The notes under the pieces are model-generated. The model was not told the DNA's origin. It was given only the letters and a program-made list of their open reading frames with translations, and ran no database searches. Below are positions 7,929 through 15,812 of a stretch of 46,468 nucleotides of DNA, in pieces. The position numbers and the translations under genes were made by a program. The DNA comes from JAGOEX01 sp964630905 (lineage in GTDB: Bacteria > UBP6 > UBA1177): positions 1-46,468 of the forward strand of contig CAZVWR010000021.1 of assembly GCA_964630905.1 (NCBI GenBank). Reading direction: 5' to 3'. Within the stretch, counting starts at the first letter, position 1. Each line of letters opens with the position of its first letter.

Positions 7929-8580
7929 ACTCTTCCGGAAGCTCCTTAAAAAAGGTAATCTCATCCCCTTTTACCGGGTGGATTATCGTCAGCGATGCCG
8001 CCCAGAGCGCTATGTTTCCTCTGGTTTTTGCATACCGGCTGTTGCTGTATTTGTTGTCGTTCACAATTGGAAATCCGCGGGATGCGAGCTGCACCCTTAT
8101 CTGGTGAGATCTTCCTGTTTCAAGATAAATTTTAAGCAATGATCTTTTTTCAGTTCTTTCAATCACTTCATAACTTAATTTAGCGAGCTTCGCCCCTTTG
8201 ACATCCTTTTTTACAACAGTCACGGTGTTACTTTCGGGGTCTTTTAAAAGATAATCTTCAATATATTCTTTTTTTGATTTTGGAGACCCTTCAACAACTG
8301 CCAGATATTCCTTTCTCCACTCGTTCTTTCTTATCTGTTCACTAAGGCGGGCGGCAGCTTTTGATGTTTTTGCAAAAACTATCACCCCTCCGACCGGCTG
8401 ATCGAGACGATGGACTATTCCAAGATATGCTTCTCCCGGTTTTCCATACTTCTTTTTGAGATATTCTTTTAAGATCGTCTGAAGATCTTCTTTTTCAGAG
8501 TTATCTTTCTGGACCGGAATTCCAACTGGCTTTACAACTGCAAGAAGATGGTTGTCTTCAAAAATCACTTCTATTTTCAA
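7915..8580 (-). CDS. RluA-family 23S rRNA/tRNA pseudouridine synthase
   Basis: A 221-residue protein with the RluA catalytic motif HRLDQPVGG; the catalytic aspartate is D60. It also has the family blocks VVKPVGIPVQ, EYLAVVEG and RSHQIRVQLASRGFPI. It starts directly in the catalytic domain, without the S4 RNA-binding domain found in RluC/RluD, like the shorter RluA/RluE-like or TruC-like forms. The target uridine cannot be told from sequence. The start is TTG at 8580 with GGAG upstream, overlapping recX by 23 bp. Last gene of the minus-strand operon. Confidence 0.92.
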   Translation of the reverse strand: MKIEVIFEDNHLLAVVKPVGIPVQKDNSEKEDLQTILKEYLKKKYGKPGEAYLGIVHRLDQPVGGVIVFAKTSKAAARLSEQIRKNEWRKEYLAVVEGSPKSKKEYIEDYLLKDPESNTVTVVKKDVKGAKLAKLSYEVIERTEKRSLLKIYLETGRSHQIRVQLASRGFPIVNDNKYSNSRYAKTRGNIALWAASLTIIHPVKGDEITFFKELPEEFRIL

Positions 8581-9016
8581 GCACTTCTCCTTTTTTAAGT
8601 TTCTTTAAAATTAAAAATACCGCTTCATTTGAAAAACCTCTTGAGAGAAGTTTTCTTAAAATTTCTTTCCCGTCTGAAGTTTTCAGTTTTTTAATGAAAA
8701 CTTCTGCGGAGGCAATTTCAGTCTCAACAGAGAAAACATCTCTTGAAAAAAGCTCAAGCGCCCCTTTGTCATAAAGCTTTTTTTTGAAATAGTTCACCCC
8801 CCTTCCTGATGATGAGATTTCCTCAGCAAATTTACTCAAAGTTTTCAAATCATTTAAGTATTTAAATTTATTTAGATATTCAATCACTTCCTCGACCTGA
8901 ATGCCCGTCGCTTTCTTTGCTTTTAATTTTGATATGATCTCAGATTTGAAATGATCTCTCTGTGAAAGTAATTTCAGAGCATATTTTATGAGTTGTAAAG
9001 TATCAGTTGTTTCCAT
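8558..9016 (-). CDS. recX: RecX regulatory protein
   Basis: A 152-residue helical protein matching the RecX three-helix-repeat pattern. Indicative segments are ALKLLSQRDHFKSEIISKL at the N-terminus, VIEYLNKFKYLNDL, FAEEISSSGRGVNYFKKKL and RKLLSRGFSNEAVFLIL. RecX binds RecA filaments and inhibits or modulates them. The ATG at 9016 gives the family-like start and overlaps pilT by 14 bp; an extended start at 9094 would lie inside pilT. Identification is supported by recA two genes upstream, although the usual direct recA-recX adjacency is broken by pilT. Confidence 0.85.
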   Translation of the reverse strand: METTDTLQLIKYALKLLSQRDHFKSEIISKLKAKKATGIQVEEVIEYLNKFKYLNDLKTLSKFAEEISSSGRGVNYFKKKLYDKGALELFSRDVFSVETEIASAEVFIKKLKTSDGKEILRKLLSRGFSNEAVFLILKKLKKGEVLENRSDF

Positions 9017-10187
9017 CAGGGTCGTAATCAAAATCTGTGGGCTGATACTGGCTTCCTGAACCCTCTTTGTCGAATGATTTCCAGTCGCCGTCACCTGAAA
9101 TGCTTACTCCCTGCATCCTGAGTATGAGATCATCCGGGCTTGTTGCATTTTCAAGTGCCTCTTTTTCTGTGATGAACCCGTCATGGAAAAGCTGGAAGAT
9201 CGACTGATCAAAAGTCTGCATTCCGTATGTTTCGTGCCCCTTCTCAATTACATCGTGGAGCTCTTTGAACCTGCTTTCATCAAGAATTATCTCTTTTACA
9301 AGTTCTGATGCCACAAGAACCTCAATTGCGGGAACCCGCGATCTTTCATCTTTTCTTTTTATCAATCTCTGACTTATCGCGGCGGCAAAAACACTGCCGA
9401 GCTGCTGACGGATCTGGGACTGGTTATGTGACGGAAAAACTGAAATAATACGGTTAATTGTCTCGGCAGCGTTAAGTGTGTGAAGAGTGCTTATCACAAG
9501 ATGACCTGTTTCCGCCGCAGTAAGAGCTATCTCAATTGTTTCGAGATCTCTCATCTCTCCCACCATGATGACATCGGGATCCTGCCTCAACGAACCTCTG
9601 AGTGCCGTAGAGAACGATTTTGTGTCTATTCCGACTTCCCTCTGGCTGATGATGCTTTTCTTGTCACGGATAAGAAACTCTATCGGGTCCTCGATAGTAA
9701 TAACATTGCAAGCCCTTGAATTGTTTATGTAATCTATCATTGAAGCCATTGTTGTCGATTTTCCGCTTCCTGTCGTTCCGGTAACAAGAACAAGACCTCT
9801 TCTGTAATTTGCTATCTTTTTTATGATCGGGGGAAGCACAAGCTCATCGATCGATTTAACCGCAAAAGGAATTGTCCTGAAAACAACACCGAGCGAACTT
9901 CTCTGACGGAAAACATTCACCCTGAACCTGCCAACACCGGAAACACTGTATGAAAGATCCAGCTCATTGTTGTCCTTGAGGCTTTTTCTCTGCTCATCAT
10001 TCAGAATACCTGCTATCATCGGATTGAGCCTTTCGGGTTTAAGCACTCCGAACTCATCGAGTTTGTTCAAAACACCATTTATCCGCAAAACCGGAGCGGT
10101 ATAGGTTTTAAGATGAACATCGCTTGCACCGACTTTTGATGCCAACTGGAGAAGTTCATTCAGTTTTTCGACATGTTCACTCATCAT
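9003..10187 (-). CDS. pilT: PilT-type twitching motility ATPase
   Basis: A 394-residue secretion-type ATPase that powers type IV pilus retraction. Walker A is GTTGSGKST (137-145), Walker B LRQDPDVIMVGEMRD (200-214) and the His box TGHLVISTLHT (227-237). The C-terminal AIRNLIRE motif needed for retraction by classic PilT is replaced by a degenerate LVKEIILDE, so a PilU-like or divergent paralogue is possible. An acidic, Gly/Ser-rich tail follows residue about 360. The ATG overlaps the recA stop, so the two are translationally coupled. Confidence 0.93.
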   Translation of the reverse strand: MMSEHVEKLNELLQLASKVGASDVHLKTYTAPVLRINGVLNKLDEFGVLKPERLNPMIAGILNDEQRKSLKDNNELDLSYSVSGVGRFRVNVFRQRSSLGVVFRTIPFAVKSIDELVLPPIIKKIANYRRGLVLVTGTTGSGKSTTMASMIDYINNSRACNVITIEDPIEFLIRDKKSIISQREVGIDTKSFSTALRGSLRQDPDVIMVGEMRDLETIEIALTAAETGHLVISTLHTLNAAETINRIISVFPSHNQSQIRQQLGSVFAAAISQRLIKRKDERSRVPAIEVLVASELVKEIILDESRFKELHDVIEKGHETYGMQTFDQSIFQLFHDGFITEKEALENATSPDDLILRMQGVSISGDGDWKSFDKEGSGSQYQPTDFDYDPDGNN

Positions 10188-11248
10188 TTACTCCCGGAAC
10201 TTTTCTTTTTTGATTTCTCTTCACCTTCTGCAGATTTTTTTTCCACAGGCTCTTCGTCTTTTATAAGATTGTGTTTTTCCTTAATCTTTGCAACGATCTC
10301 TTTTATCATCTCTGGATTTTCCTTGAGAGTTTTAACTGTATTGCTAAGTCCCTGTCCCAGTTTTTCATCGTTATAGCTGTACCAGCTTCCGCTTTTGTTA
10401 ATGAACCCGTCAACTTCGGCAACAGTCACCATATCTGCGAGGCGGTCAATCCCTTTTCCGTAAATAATATCAAAAACAGATTCTCTGAACGGAGGAAACA
10501 TTTTATTTTTCTGAATCTTTACCCTTACCTGATTTCCTATAACATCCTCTTTTTCCTTTATGCTTGCTATTTTTCTGATATCAATTCTCATTGATGCATA
10601 AAACTTTAAAGCATTTCCACCTGTTGTGGTTTCAGGATTTCCGAACATGACACCGATCTTGCTTCTGAGCTGGTTAATAAAAATAAGACAAGTCTTGGAT
10701 TTGCTTACTGCGGCGGTAAGTTTACGGAGTGCCTGCGACATAAGTCTTGCCTGAACACCCATGTGACTGTCTCCCATCTCCCCTTCTATTTCGCTTCTGG
10801 GAACAAGGGCCGCAACAGAGTCAACGACAACGATGTCAACTGCATTGCTTCTGACAAGAGTTTCCGCTATTTCAAGTGCCTGTTCAGCATAATCGGGCTG
10901 CGAAACAACCAGTGAATCAACCTGAATGCCGAGTTTTTTCGCATAGTTAATATCAAAAGCGTGCTCGGCGTCAATGAAAGCGGCCGCACCCCCTTTTTTC
11001 TGTGCTTCGGCAATTGCGTGTAAAGCAAGCGTTGTTTTTCCGGAAGATTCCGGACCATATATCTCAACGATCCTTCCTCTGGGATAACCACCTACTCCCA
11101 TCGCAATGTCAAGACTTAAGGCTCCTGATGGAATGACGGGAATATCTACCGTGTTCTCGTCCCCCAGTATCATTATTGATCCTTTTCCGTACTGTTTTTC
11201 TACAGCTTTAATAACATTTTCAAGCATTTCTTTTTTGGTTTCCACCAT
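10184..11248 (-). CDS. recA: Recombinase RecA
   Basis: The 354-residue strand-exchange recombinase, with Walker A GPESSGKT (65-72), the invariant QALRKLTAAVSKSKT and FINQLRSKIGVMFGNPETT segments and a Lys/Glu/Ser-rich acidic C-terminal tail. It mediates homologous recombination and activates SOS LexA cleavage. The start follows AGGAG. The 37-bp gap to the upstream gene holds no visible LexA box, so expression probably depends on the operon promoter or an unrecognised site. Confidence 0.98.
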   Translation of the reverse strand: MVETKKEMLENVIKAVEKQYGKGSIMILGDENTVDIPVIPSGALSLDIAMGVGGYPRGRIVEIYGPESSGKTTLALHAIAEAQKKGGAAAFIDAEHAFDINYAKKLGIQVDSLVVSQPDYAEQALEIAETLVRSNAVDIVVVDSVAALVPRSEIEGEMGDSHMGVQARLMSQALRKLTAAVSKSKTCLIFINQLRSKIGVMFGNPETTTGGNALKFYASMRIDIRKIASIKEKEDVIGNQVRVKIQKNKMFPPFRESVFDIIYGKGIDRLADMVTVAEVDGFINKSGSWYSYNDEKLGQGLSNTVKTLKENPEMIKEIVAKIKEKHNLIKDEEPVEKKSAEGEEKSKKKSSGSK

Positions 11249-11285
11249 TTTACTCTCCTACGGTTTGATTCATATTGTTAAACAG

Positions 11286-11603
11286 CTATTTTCTCAAGCT
11301 GAATACAGAATACATATTTTTATCCATAAATACAGTTCTTTTATACTTTTCATCCATGTTTTCCAAAGTAACGAGCACATTTTCCTTTTCGTTATCAACA
11401 GAAACAATTTTAGCTCCGTTCTTGAGATCCTGCAGGAAACCTTTGACAATTCTAGCTTTTTTGAAAAGTTCCTGACCTCTTTTTGTTTTAAAGAACTCAT
11501 AACTTTTATTCCTTGAAAGAGTTTCATCAACAACCATCATGATGATCTTTGAGTCACTCAGTTTTTCAAAGTCGGTTTCTGTGTGTTTTTTTTCACATTT
11601 CAT
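11286..11603 (-). CDS. Hypothetical protein between murU and recA
   Basis: A 105-residue charged, soluble protein (Lys- and Glu-rich) with no signal peptide or membrane segment. The N-terminus MKCEKKHTETDFEKL is followed by a mixed helix/strand region and VSVDNEKENVLVTLENMDEKY, which may form a beta hairpin. No family was recognised. The ATG follows a strong GGGAGG site, 20 bp after murU and 37 bp before recA, so it is probably a real co-transcribed gene. Confidence 0.7.
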   Translation of the reverse strand: MKCEKKHTETDFEKLSDSKIIMMVVDETLSRNKSYEFFKTKRGQELFKKARIVKGFLQDLKNGAKIVSVDNEKENVLVTLENMDEKYKRTVFMDKNMYSVFSLRK

Positions 11604-11623
11604 GAGACCGCCTCCCTGAAAGA

Positions 11624-12625
11624 TCAGTAAAATATCTTCCCCTTTTTCCCAAACAGTACCCGGCTCCCGTCAGACCCGTTGAGGTATACGGCATTTGACA
11701 CATCCGAGTCTTTTAAAAGCTTCACCTTCTCCCCTATTACAAGATTCGGACCTGCGGAGGTCACTTTTTCCATGTCAACACCGTTTCCAATAATCAGGGG
11801 AGGTCTTAGCGGAACGGCGGGAACTTTTATGTTCTTTCCCATTACAACAAGTGTTTCCGGATTGATCTTTTCAGGTTTCAAAGAATATTTTTCAAAAGGA
11901 TCAAAGTATGAAAGGGGGAGATTTTTAATAAGATCGAATGTGCATTCCAGATAATCATCAGGTGTTCCCATATCCCACCATTTTCCGTTTATGAAAAAAG
12001 CATTAATATGCTCTTTCTGCTCAACCATTCTCCTGTAGACATAATTTGTGATCGATGTAAAGATGTTGTCAGGAATATATTCAAGAAGTACCGGATTGAT
12101 CACATGCAGACCGGTAAAGACTGCATTTCCTTCAGGAATTTGCTTTTCAAAAGATGCGTCGAGCATTCTTATGACCTTGAAATTCTCATCAACCCTTATC
12201 ACCGCTCTTGGGTCTTTAGATGTTGCAGGAATAACGCCGAGGGTGACTTTGCTGCCCGATCTGAAGTGGCTGTTAAGTATCTCATCAAGATCAAAATCAA
12301 ATATTGTGTCGGAATTAATTACAATAAATGTCTCTTTGACAAAAGGCCCCATGCTGGCGATAGCTCCGCCTGTTCCGAGTATCTCCGATTCTTTGAGATA
12401 TTTTATCTTTACGCCGAACTTTTTGCCGCTTCCGAGAGCATCGGATATTTTATCAGCACCGTAATGAAGATTGATATAAAGCTCCTTAATGCCGAAATGC
12501 TTAAGAAAATTAATGTTGTACTCTATTACCGGTCTGTTAAGTACAGGTATTACGGGCTTTGGAATAAAATCGGTAAGCGGCGACATCCTTGTTCCGAAAC
12601 CGGCAGAAAGTATAAGTGCTTTCAA
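11624..12625 (-). CDS. murU: MurU-like sugar-1-phosphate nucleotidyltransferase
   Basis: The first ~230 of 333 residues are a nucleotidyltransferase domain: LSAGFGTRMSPLTDFIPKP binds the nucleotide, and GTGGAIASMG and VINSDTIFDFDL are conserved. With an adjacent AmgK-like kinase, the best reading is MurU, which makes UDP-MurNAc from MurNAc-1-phosphate in peptidoglycan recycling. The remaining ~100 residues look like a beta-helix tail of the hexose-1-P guanylyl/uridylyltransferase type, absent from the 224-residue Pseudomonas MurU. A mannose- or glucose-1-phosphate enzyme cannot be excluded. The start is TTG at 12625, overlapping the amgK stop by 4 bp. Confidence 0.75.
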   Translation of the reverse strand: MKALILSAGFGTRMSPLTDFIPKPVIPVLNRPVIEYNINFLKHFGIKELYINLHYGADKISDALGSGKKFGVKIKYLKESEILGTGGAIASMGPFVKETFIVINSDTIFDFDLDEILNSHFRSGSKVTLGVIPATSKDPRAVIRVDENFKVIRMLDASFEKQIPEGNAVFTGLHVINPVLLEYIPDNIFTSITNYVYRRMVEQKEHINAFFINGKWWDMGTPDDYLECTFDLIKNLPLSYFDPFEKYSLKPEKINPETLVVMGKNIKVPAVPLRPPLIIGNGVDMEKVTSAGPNLVIGEKVKLLKDSDVSNAVYLNGSDGSRVLFGKKGKIFY

Positions 12626-13668
12626 ATTTTTTCCCCCTTGTTGAATTCAGGAATAAAAGGACGGAGAATATCAATTACAGGTTCCATTTCAAGCTTTATC
12701 AGTGTGTTTTTTACATATCCCAAGGTCGGCACTACATAAGGAAGGAACCACTCCTTCCCTTTGACCTGGTTAAGATAAATGAATCTTCCCGCATCTTTCA
12801 TCTTGCGCTGAACAGTCTGAAGATAGAACGCCCTTTCAAAATCTTCGTAACAGGAAAACACCTCATTTGCAGTGCGGCTTGTCTTCCAGTAGTACTTCAG
12901 CATCATGTCAACTTCACTGTCTGAAAGCACGACATATGAATCGCGAAGAAGTGAAACAAGATCGTAAACGGCAGGCGCCATCAGTGCATCCTGAAAATCA
13001 ATCAGATAACTTACACCGTTTTTAACCATGATGTTCTTTGACTGGAAATCCCTGTGGGAAAGAAGATAAGGCAGGGTTGAAAGCTCGTGTGATATCTGTT
13101 TGAATTTTTTCTCAAGCTTCGGCCAGACATTCTTAAAAGGTCTGTCGTAAACCCTTTTTGCGATCATATATTCGTAAAAATGATAAAACTCATCCATGAA
13201 AAGTTTTGTGTCAAAGCTCCTTTTATCAGCCGGTGAATCAAAATAATTTCTGTTGTAAAGATGATGCTGTGTCTTCACAAGAAGATCTACAGCGCTCCGA
13301 ACATGTTTAAGCCTGTTCTTTCTGTCCCCTTCGATCAGCTTGAAAAGTGTTGTGTCCCCCAGATCTTCAAGAAGAAGTGCCTTCTGTTCCGGAATTGATG
13401 AATATATCCCCGGAACTTTTATTCCGGAAATGTCAAAAAGAGTTCTTATAGCAATGAAATCATTGAATGAATCACCTCTTCCGAATTCACCGGGCTTTAT
13501 GTCGGCAACCTTCATCAGAACTGCGGACTCTTTTCCGAAAACAATTCTGAAATACTGCCGCCCTGAAGCATCTCCAAAAAGAGGTGTGGCAGAAAAATCT
13601 AATATTTTCTTTGACTTATACGCACAAAGCAGTTGGTATGCGACTATATCTATCGACATTTCCATCAT
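12622..13668 (-). CDS. amgK: AmgK-like anomeric amino-sugar kinase (APH family)
   Basis: A 348-residue aminoglycoside-phosphotransferase-fold kinase. It shows GDASGRQYFRI, ALLLEDLGDTTLF, the catalytic loop LSHRDFQSKNIMV and the metal-binding LIDFQDALMAPAVYDLVSLL. These motifs and the neighbouring murU match AmgK, which phosphorylates MurNAc and GlcNAc at the anomeric carbon in cell wall salvage. The ATG overlaps the stop of the upstream membrane protein gene (ATGA), and its own stop overlaps murU. Confidence 0.83.
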   Translation of the reverse strand: MMEMSIDIVAYQLLCAYKSKKILDFSATPLFGDASGRQYFRIVFGKESAVLMKVADIKPGEFGRGDSFNDFIAIRTLFDISGIKVPGIYSSIPEQKALLLEDLGDTTLFKLIEGDRKNRLKHVRSAVDLLVKTQHHLYNRNYFDSPADKRSFDTKLFMDEFYHFYEYMIAKRVYDRPFKNVWPKLEKKFKQISHELSTLPYLLSHRDFQSKNIMVKNGVSYLIDFQDALMAPAVYDLVSLLRDSYVVLSDSEVDMMLKYYWKTSRTANEVFSCYEDFERAFYLQTVQRKMKDAGRFIYLNQVKGKEWFLPYVVPTLGYVKNTLIKLEMEPVIDILRPFIPEFNKGEKI

Positions 13669-14285
13669 TTTTTCTCCAGTTGTTCATAAAGTTCATTTAT
13701 TACAGCAAAAAAATAAGGCAGGGTCAGTCCGTTTATAAGAATGAAAATAAATGGGATATAACTTGAAACAATTGCGCTGATTATGACAGAACTGTAAAAA
13801 ATAAGGGAGAAAAGAAATAGGTGAAGCCGGTAACCAAACCCGGTTCTCAAACTGTCCATCAATGCATCAACAGCAAATTTCTCTTTTGCCGCCACGATGA
13901 AAAAGGAAAAAATGAAAAGACTGAAAATTATGACCGACGGAACAATAAGGAGAACAAAGCTTACTGCAAGAAGAGGAAAAAGAAAAATCGAAAGAACTAT
14001 TCCGTTCTTTAACATGTTCCAGAGATGAGAGACCGAATATATGTCGTTTTTTGTCCCGTTCACTGAACAGAATACAACATTTGCAAGCATTATGAAAAAA
14101 ACACCCTGAAGAAGAAGTGCGGCGATAACTCCCGCTGCAATGTTCCAAAGAAAAAATATTGAAGGCACCGTCGCAAGAAAACCATAGGGGACTATCTTTA
14201 AAAAATTTGCCCTGTACTGGATCCATCCCTGCTCGAAAGCACCGACAAGATCAAGCCGTTCGGTTCTTTTGCCTCCACCGCTCAT
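13665..14285 (-). CDS. Membrane protein, first gene of the recA operon
   Basis: A 206-residue integral membrane protein with about five hydrophobic stretches (roughly residues 32-55, 57-80, 95-120, 122-142 and 160-200) after a short cytoplasmic N-terminus containing VGAFEQGWIQYRANF. The pattern recalls the DUF975/GlpQ-membrane-domain type, but the match is loose. The start follows GGAGG and a predicted promoter. Its stop overlaps amgK, suggesting a link with envelope precursor handling. Confidence 0.65.
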   Translation of the reverse strand: MSGGGKRTERLDLVGAFEQGWIQYRANFLKIVPYGFLATVPSIFFLWNIAAGVIAALLLQGVFFIMLANVVFCSVNGTKNDIYSVSHLWNMLKNGIVLSIFLFPLLAVSFVLLIVPSVIIFSLFIFSFFIVAAKEKFAVDALMDSLRTGFGYRLHLFLFSLIFYSSVIISAIVSSYIPFIFILINGLTLPYFFAVINELYEQLEKK

Positions 14286-14312
14286 TTTTTCCTCCTAAAT
14301 AAGCTTTCATAT

Positions 14313-14340
14313 ATTTTATCTACAAACACCAAGCGGTCAA
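14313..14340 (-). promoter_or_regulatory. Predicted promoter of the amgK-murU-recA-pilT operon
   Basis: On the minus strand TTGACC (14335-14340) and TAAAAT (14313-14318) are 16 bp apart, 28 bp upstream of the first gene and divergent from the wecA-like gene. It is the only good promoter candidate seen for the eight-gene cluster. Confidence 0.6.
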
Positions 14341-14432
14341 TTTTATTATTGTATAGGGTGCCTGTTTTGTTTTTTATTGATTTCGGGATCATTTGATATA
14401 ACATTGTTTCCGAATTTTTGAAGGTATTTTTT

Positions 14433-15812
14433 ATGCGGACTTATTTAACATCTTTCATCGTTTCATTCCTTTTTGTTCTTGCAGTGACCCCTTTTCTAAT
14501 AAAGATGGGGATAAAACACGGTTTTGTTGACAAGGTTGACCAGAGGAAGATCCATCAGGGCGTTATCCCCAGAATCGGCGGAATCGGAATATCTGTCGGC
14601 ACACTTTTCCCCCTTTTTCTGCTCTATTTTTACAACAATTTTGTTTCGAGAGCTCTTTTCGGGTCCATTGAAAATGTAGTCGTAATAATTTTCGGCGGAC
14701 TTTCGATAAGCATCATGGGGCTTTTCGATGATATAAAAGGGCTCCCTGCAAAATTCAAGTTCCTGTTTCAGATAGCACTCGCAATTATCGCAATTTACTG
14801 CGGATTTTCAATAAACGCAATGTCAACGCCATGGGGCGTTATCCAGCTTGGATGGGTCGGGCATGTTATCACCGTTCTCTGGATCGTCGGCATAATTAAT
14901 GCATTCAACCTGATAGACGGAATGGACGGACTTTCTTCAGGCGTTTCATTTTTTGCCTGCATAACCATAATGTCACTTTCCATCGTTAACGGATATATGT
15001 TCGTCGCTCTTGTTTCAGCCGCACTTGCCGGTGCCGTTGTCGGGTTCCTCGTTTATAATTTCAATCCTGCAAAAATCTTCATGGGTGATGCCGGATCGAT
15101 GTTTATCGGATATGTTCTTGCAGTCCTTTCTCTTAAAAATCAGTCCAAAGGCCATACAATAGTTTCAATGCTCGTCCCGATAATTGCCATGGGTCTTCCT
15201 ATACTTGATACAACTCTTGCATTTTTAAGGAGATTTTTAAGGAATCAGTCCATTTTTTCAGCTGACAAACAGCATATTCACCACATACTTCTTTCAAAAG
15301 GACTTAATCAGAGAAAAGTTGTGTTTATGCTTTACGGAATTTCGGTCGTTTTCACAGCACTTGCAATGCTTCTCATATTTCAGAAAGATATTGAGGCATT
15401 TCTTGTAATTGTGGTTTTCTCCATTGTCATTTTTGTCATCGTAAGTAAGCTCGGCTACACAGAAATGTTCTACAGCCGTTTCAAAACAAGAAAGGAGGAC
15501 CGGCTTGAAAATCATCTTGAAAACTATCTTGTTGAAAAGATAAGCATTAAGAATTACAAGGAAATGTTTGAATCCCTGCCAATTGCCGGTTTTGAAGTGC
15601 TCGACTGTAATGGACAAAGACTTGTTTTTGAGGGAAAACCTGACAGCGTCCATTTTTTCGACATAGCCGCTGAAAAGAACATAGTAGTCAGACTTTACTG
15701 GGTTTCTTCGGTTCCGACAATAAATAACAGAGAAGCGGCAATGCTTCTTGTTCTTGCAAAATCTATCGTAAAAAACTCAAATTTTTCCGTTCAGGAGAAC
15801 AGCATCAAATGA
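14433..15812 (+). CDS. WecA/TagO-type undecaprenyl-phosphate sugar-1-P transferase
   Basis: A 459-residue polytopic membrane enzyme of the MraY/WecA superfamily. It transfers HexNAc-1-phosphate from a UDP-sugar to undecaprenyl phosphate to start a surface polysaccharide. Motifs in order are KVDQRKIHQGVIPRIGGIG, GLFDDIKGLPAKFKF, NAFNLIDGMDGL, KIFMGDAGSMFIGY and the WecA-type DKQHIHHILLSKG. A soluble tail of about 115 residues follows the last membrane segment and is not part of the family core. The ATG at 14433 follows AAGG; the stop overlaps lysC by 4 bp. Confidence 0.92.
   Translation: MRTYLTSFIVSFLFVLAVTPFLIKMGIKHGFVDKVDQRKIHQGVIPRIGGIGISVGTLFPLFLLYFYNNFVSRALFGSIENVVVIIFGGLSISIMGLFDDIKGLPAKFKFLFQIALAIIAIYCGFSINAMSTPWGVIQLGWVGHVITVLWIVGIINAFNLIDGMDGLSSGVSFFACITIMSLSIVNGYMFVALVSAALAGAVVGFLVYNFNPAKIFMGDAGSMFIGYVLAVLSLKNQSKGHTIVSMLVPIIAMGLPILDTTLAFLRRFLRNQSIFSADKQHIHHILLSKGLNQRKVVFMLYGISVVFTALAMLLIFQKDIEAFLVIVVFSIVIFVIVSKLGYTEMFYSRFKTRKEDRLENHLENYLVEKISIKNYKEMFESLPIAGFEVLDCNGQRLVFEGKPDSVHFFDIAAEKNIVVRLYWVSSVPTINNREAAMLLVLAKSIVKNSNFSVQENSIK

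Noticed and set aside
12008..12739. 243-codon plus-strand reading frame opposite murU
   Set aside because: It lies antisense to a well-supported nucleotidyltransferase and the end of amgK, has no ribosome binding site and encodes a Cys/Tyr/Arg-rich sequence without family resemblance.
13867..14226. Second minus-strand frame inside the membrane protein gene
   Set aside because: Cys/Phe/His-rich translation with no start signal; the other frame gives a plausible polytopic protein coupled to amgK.
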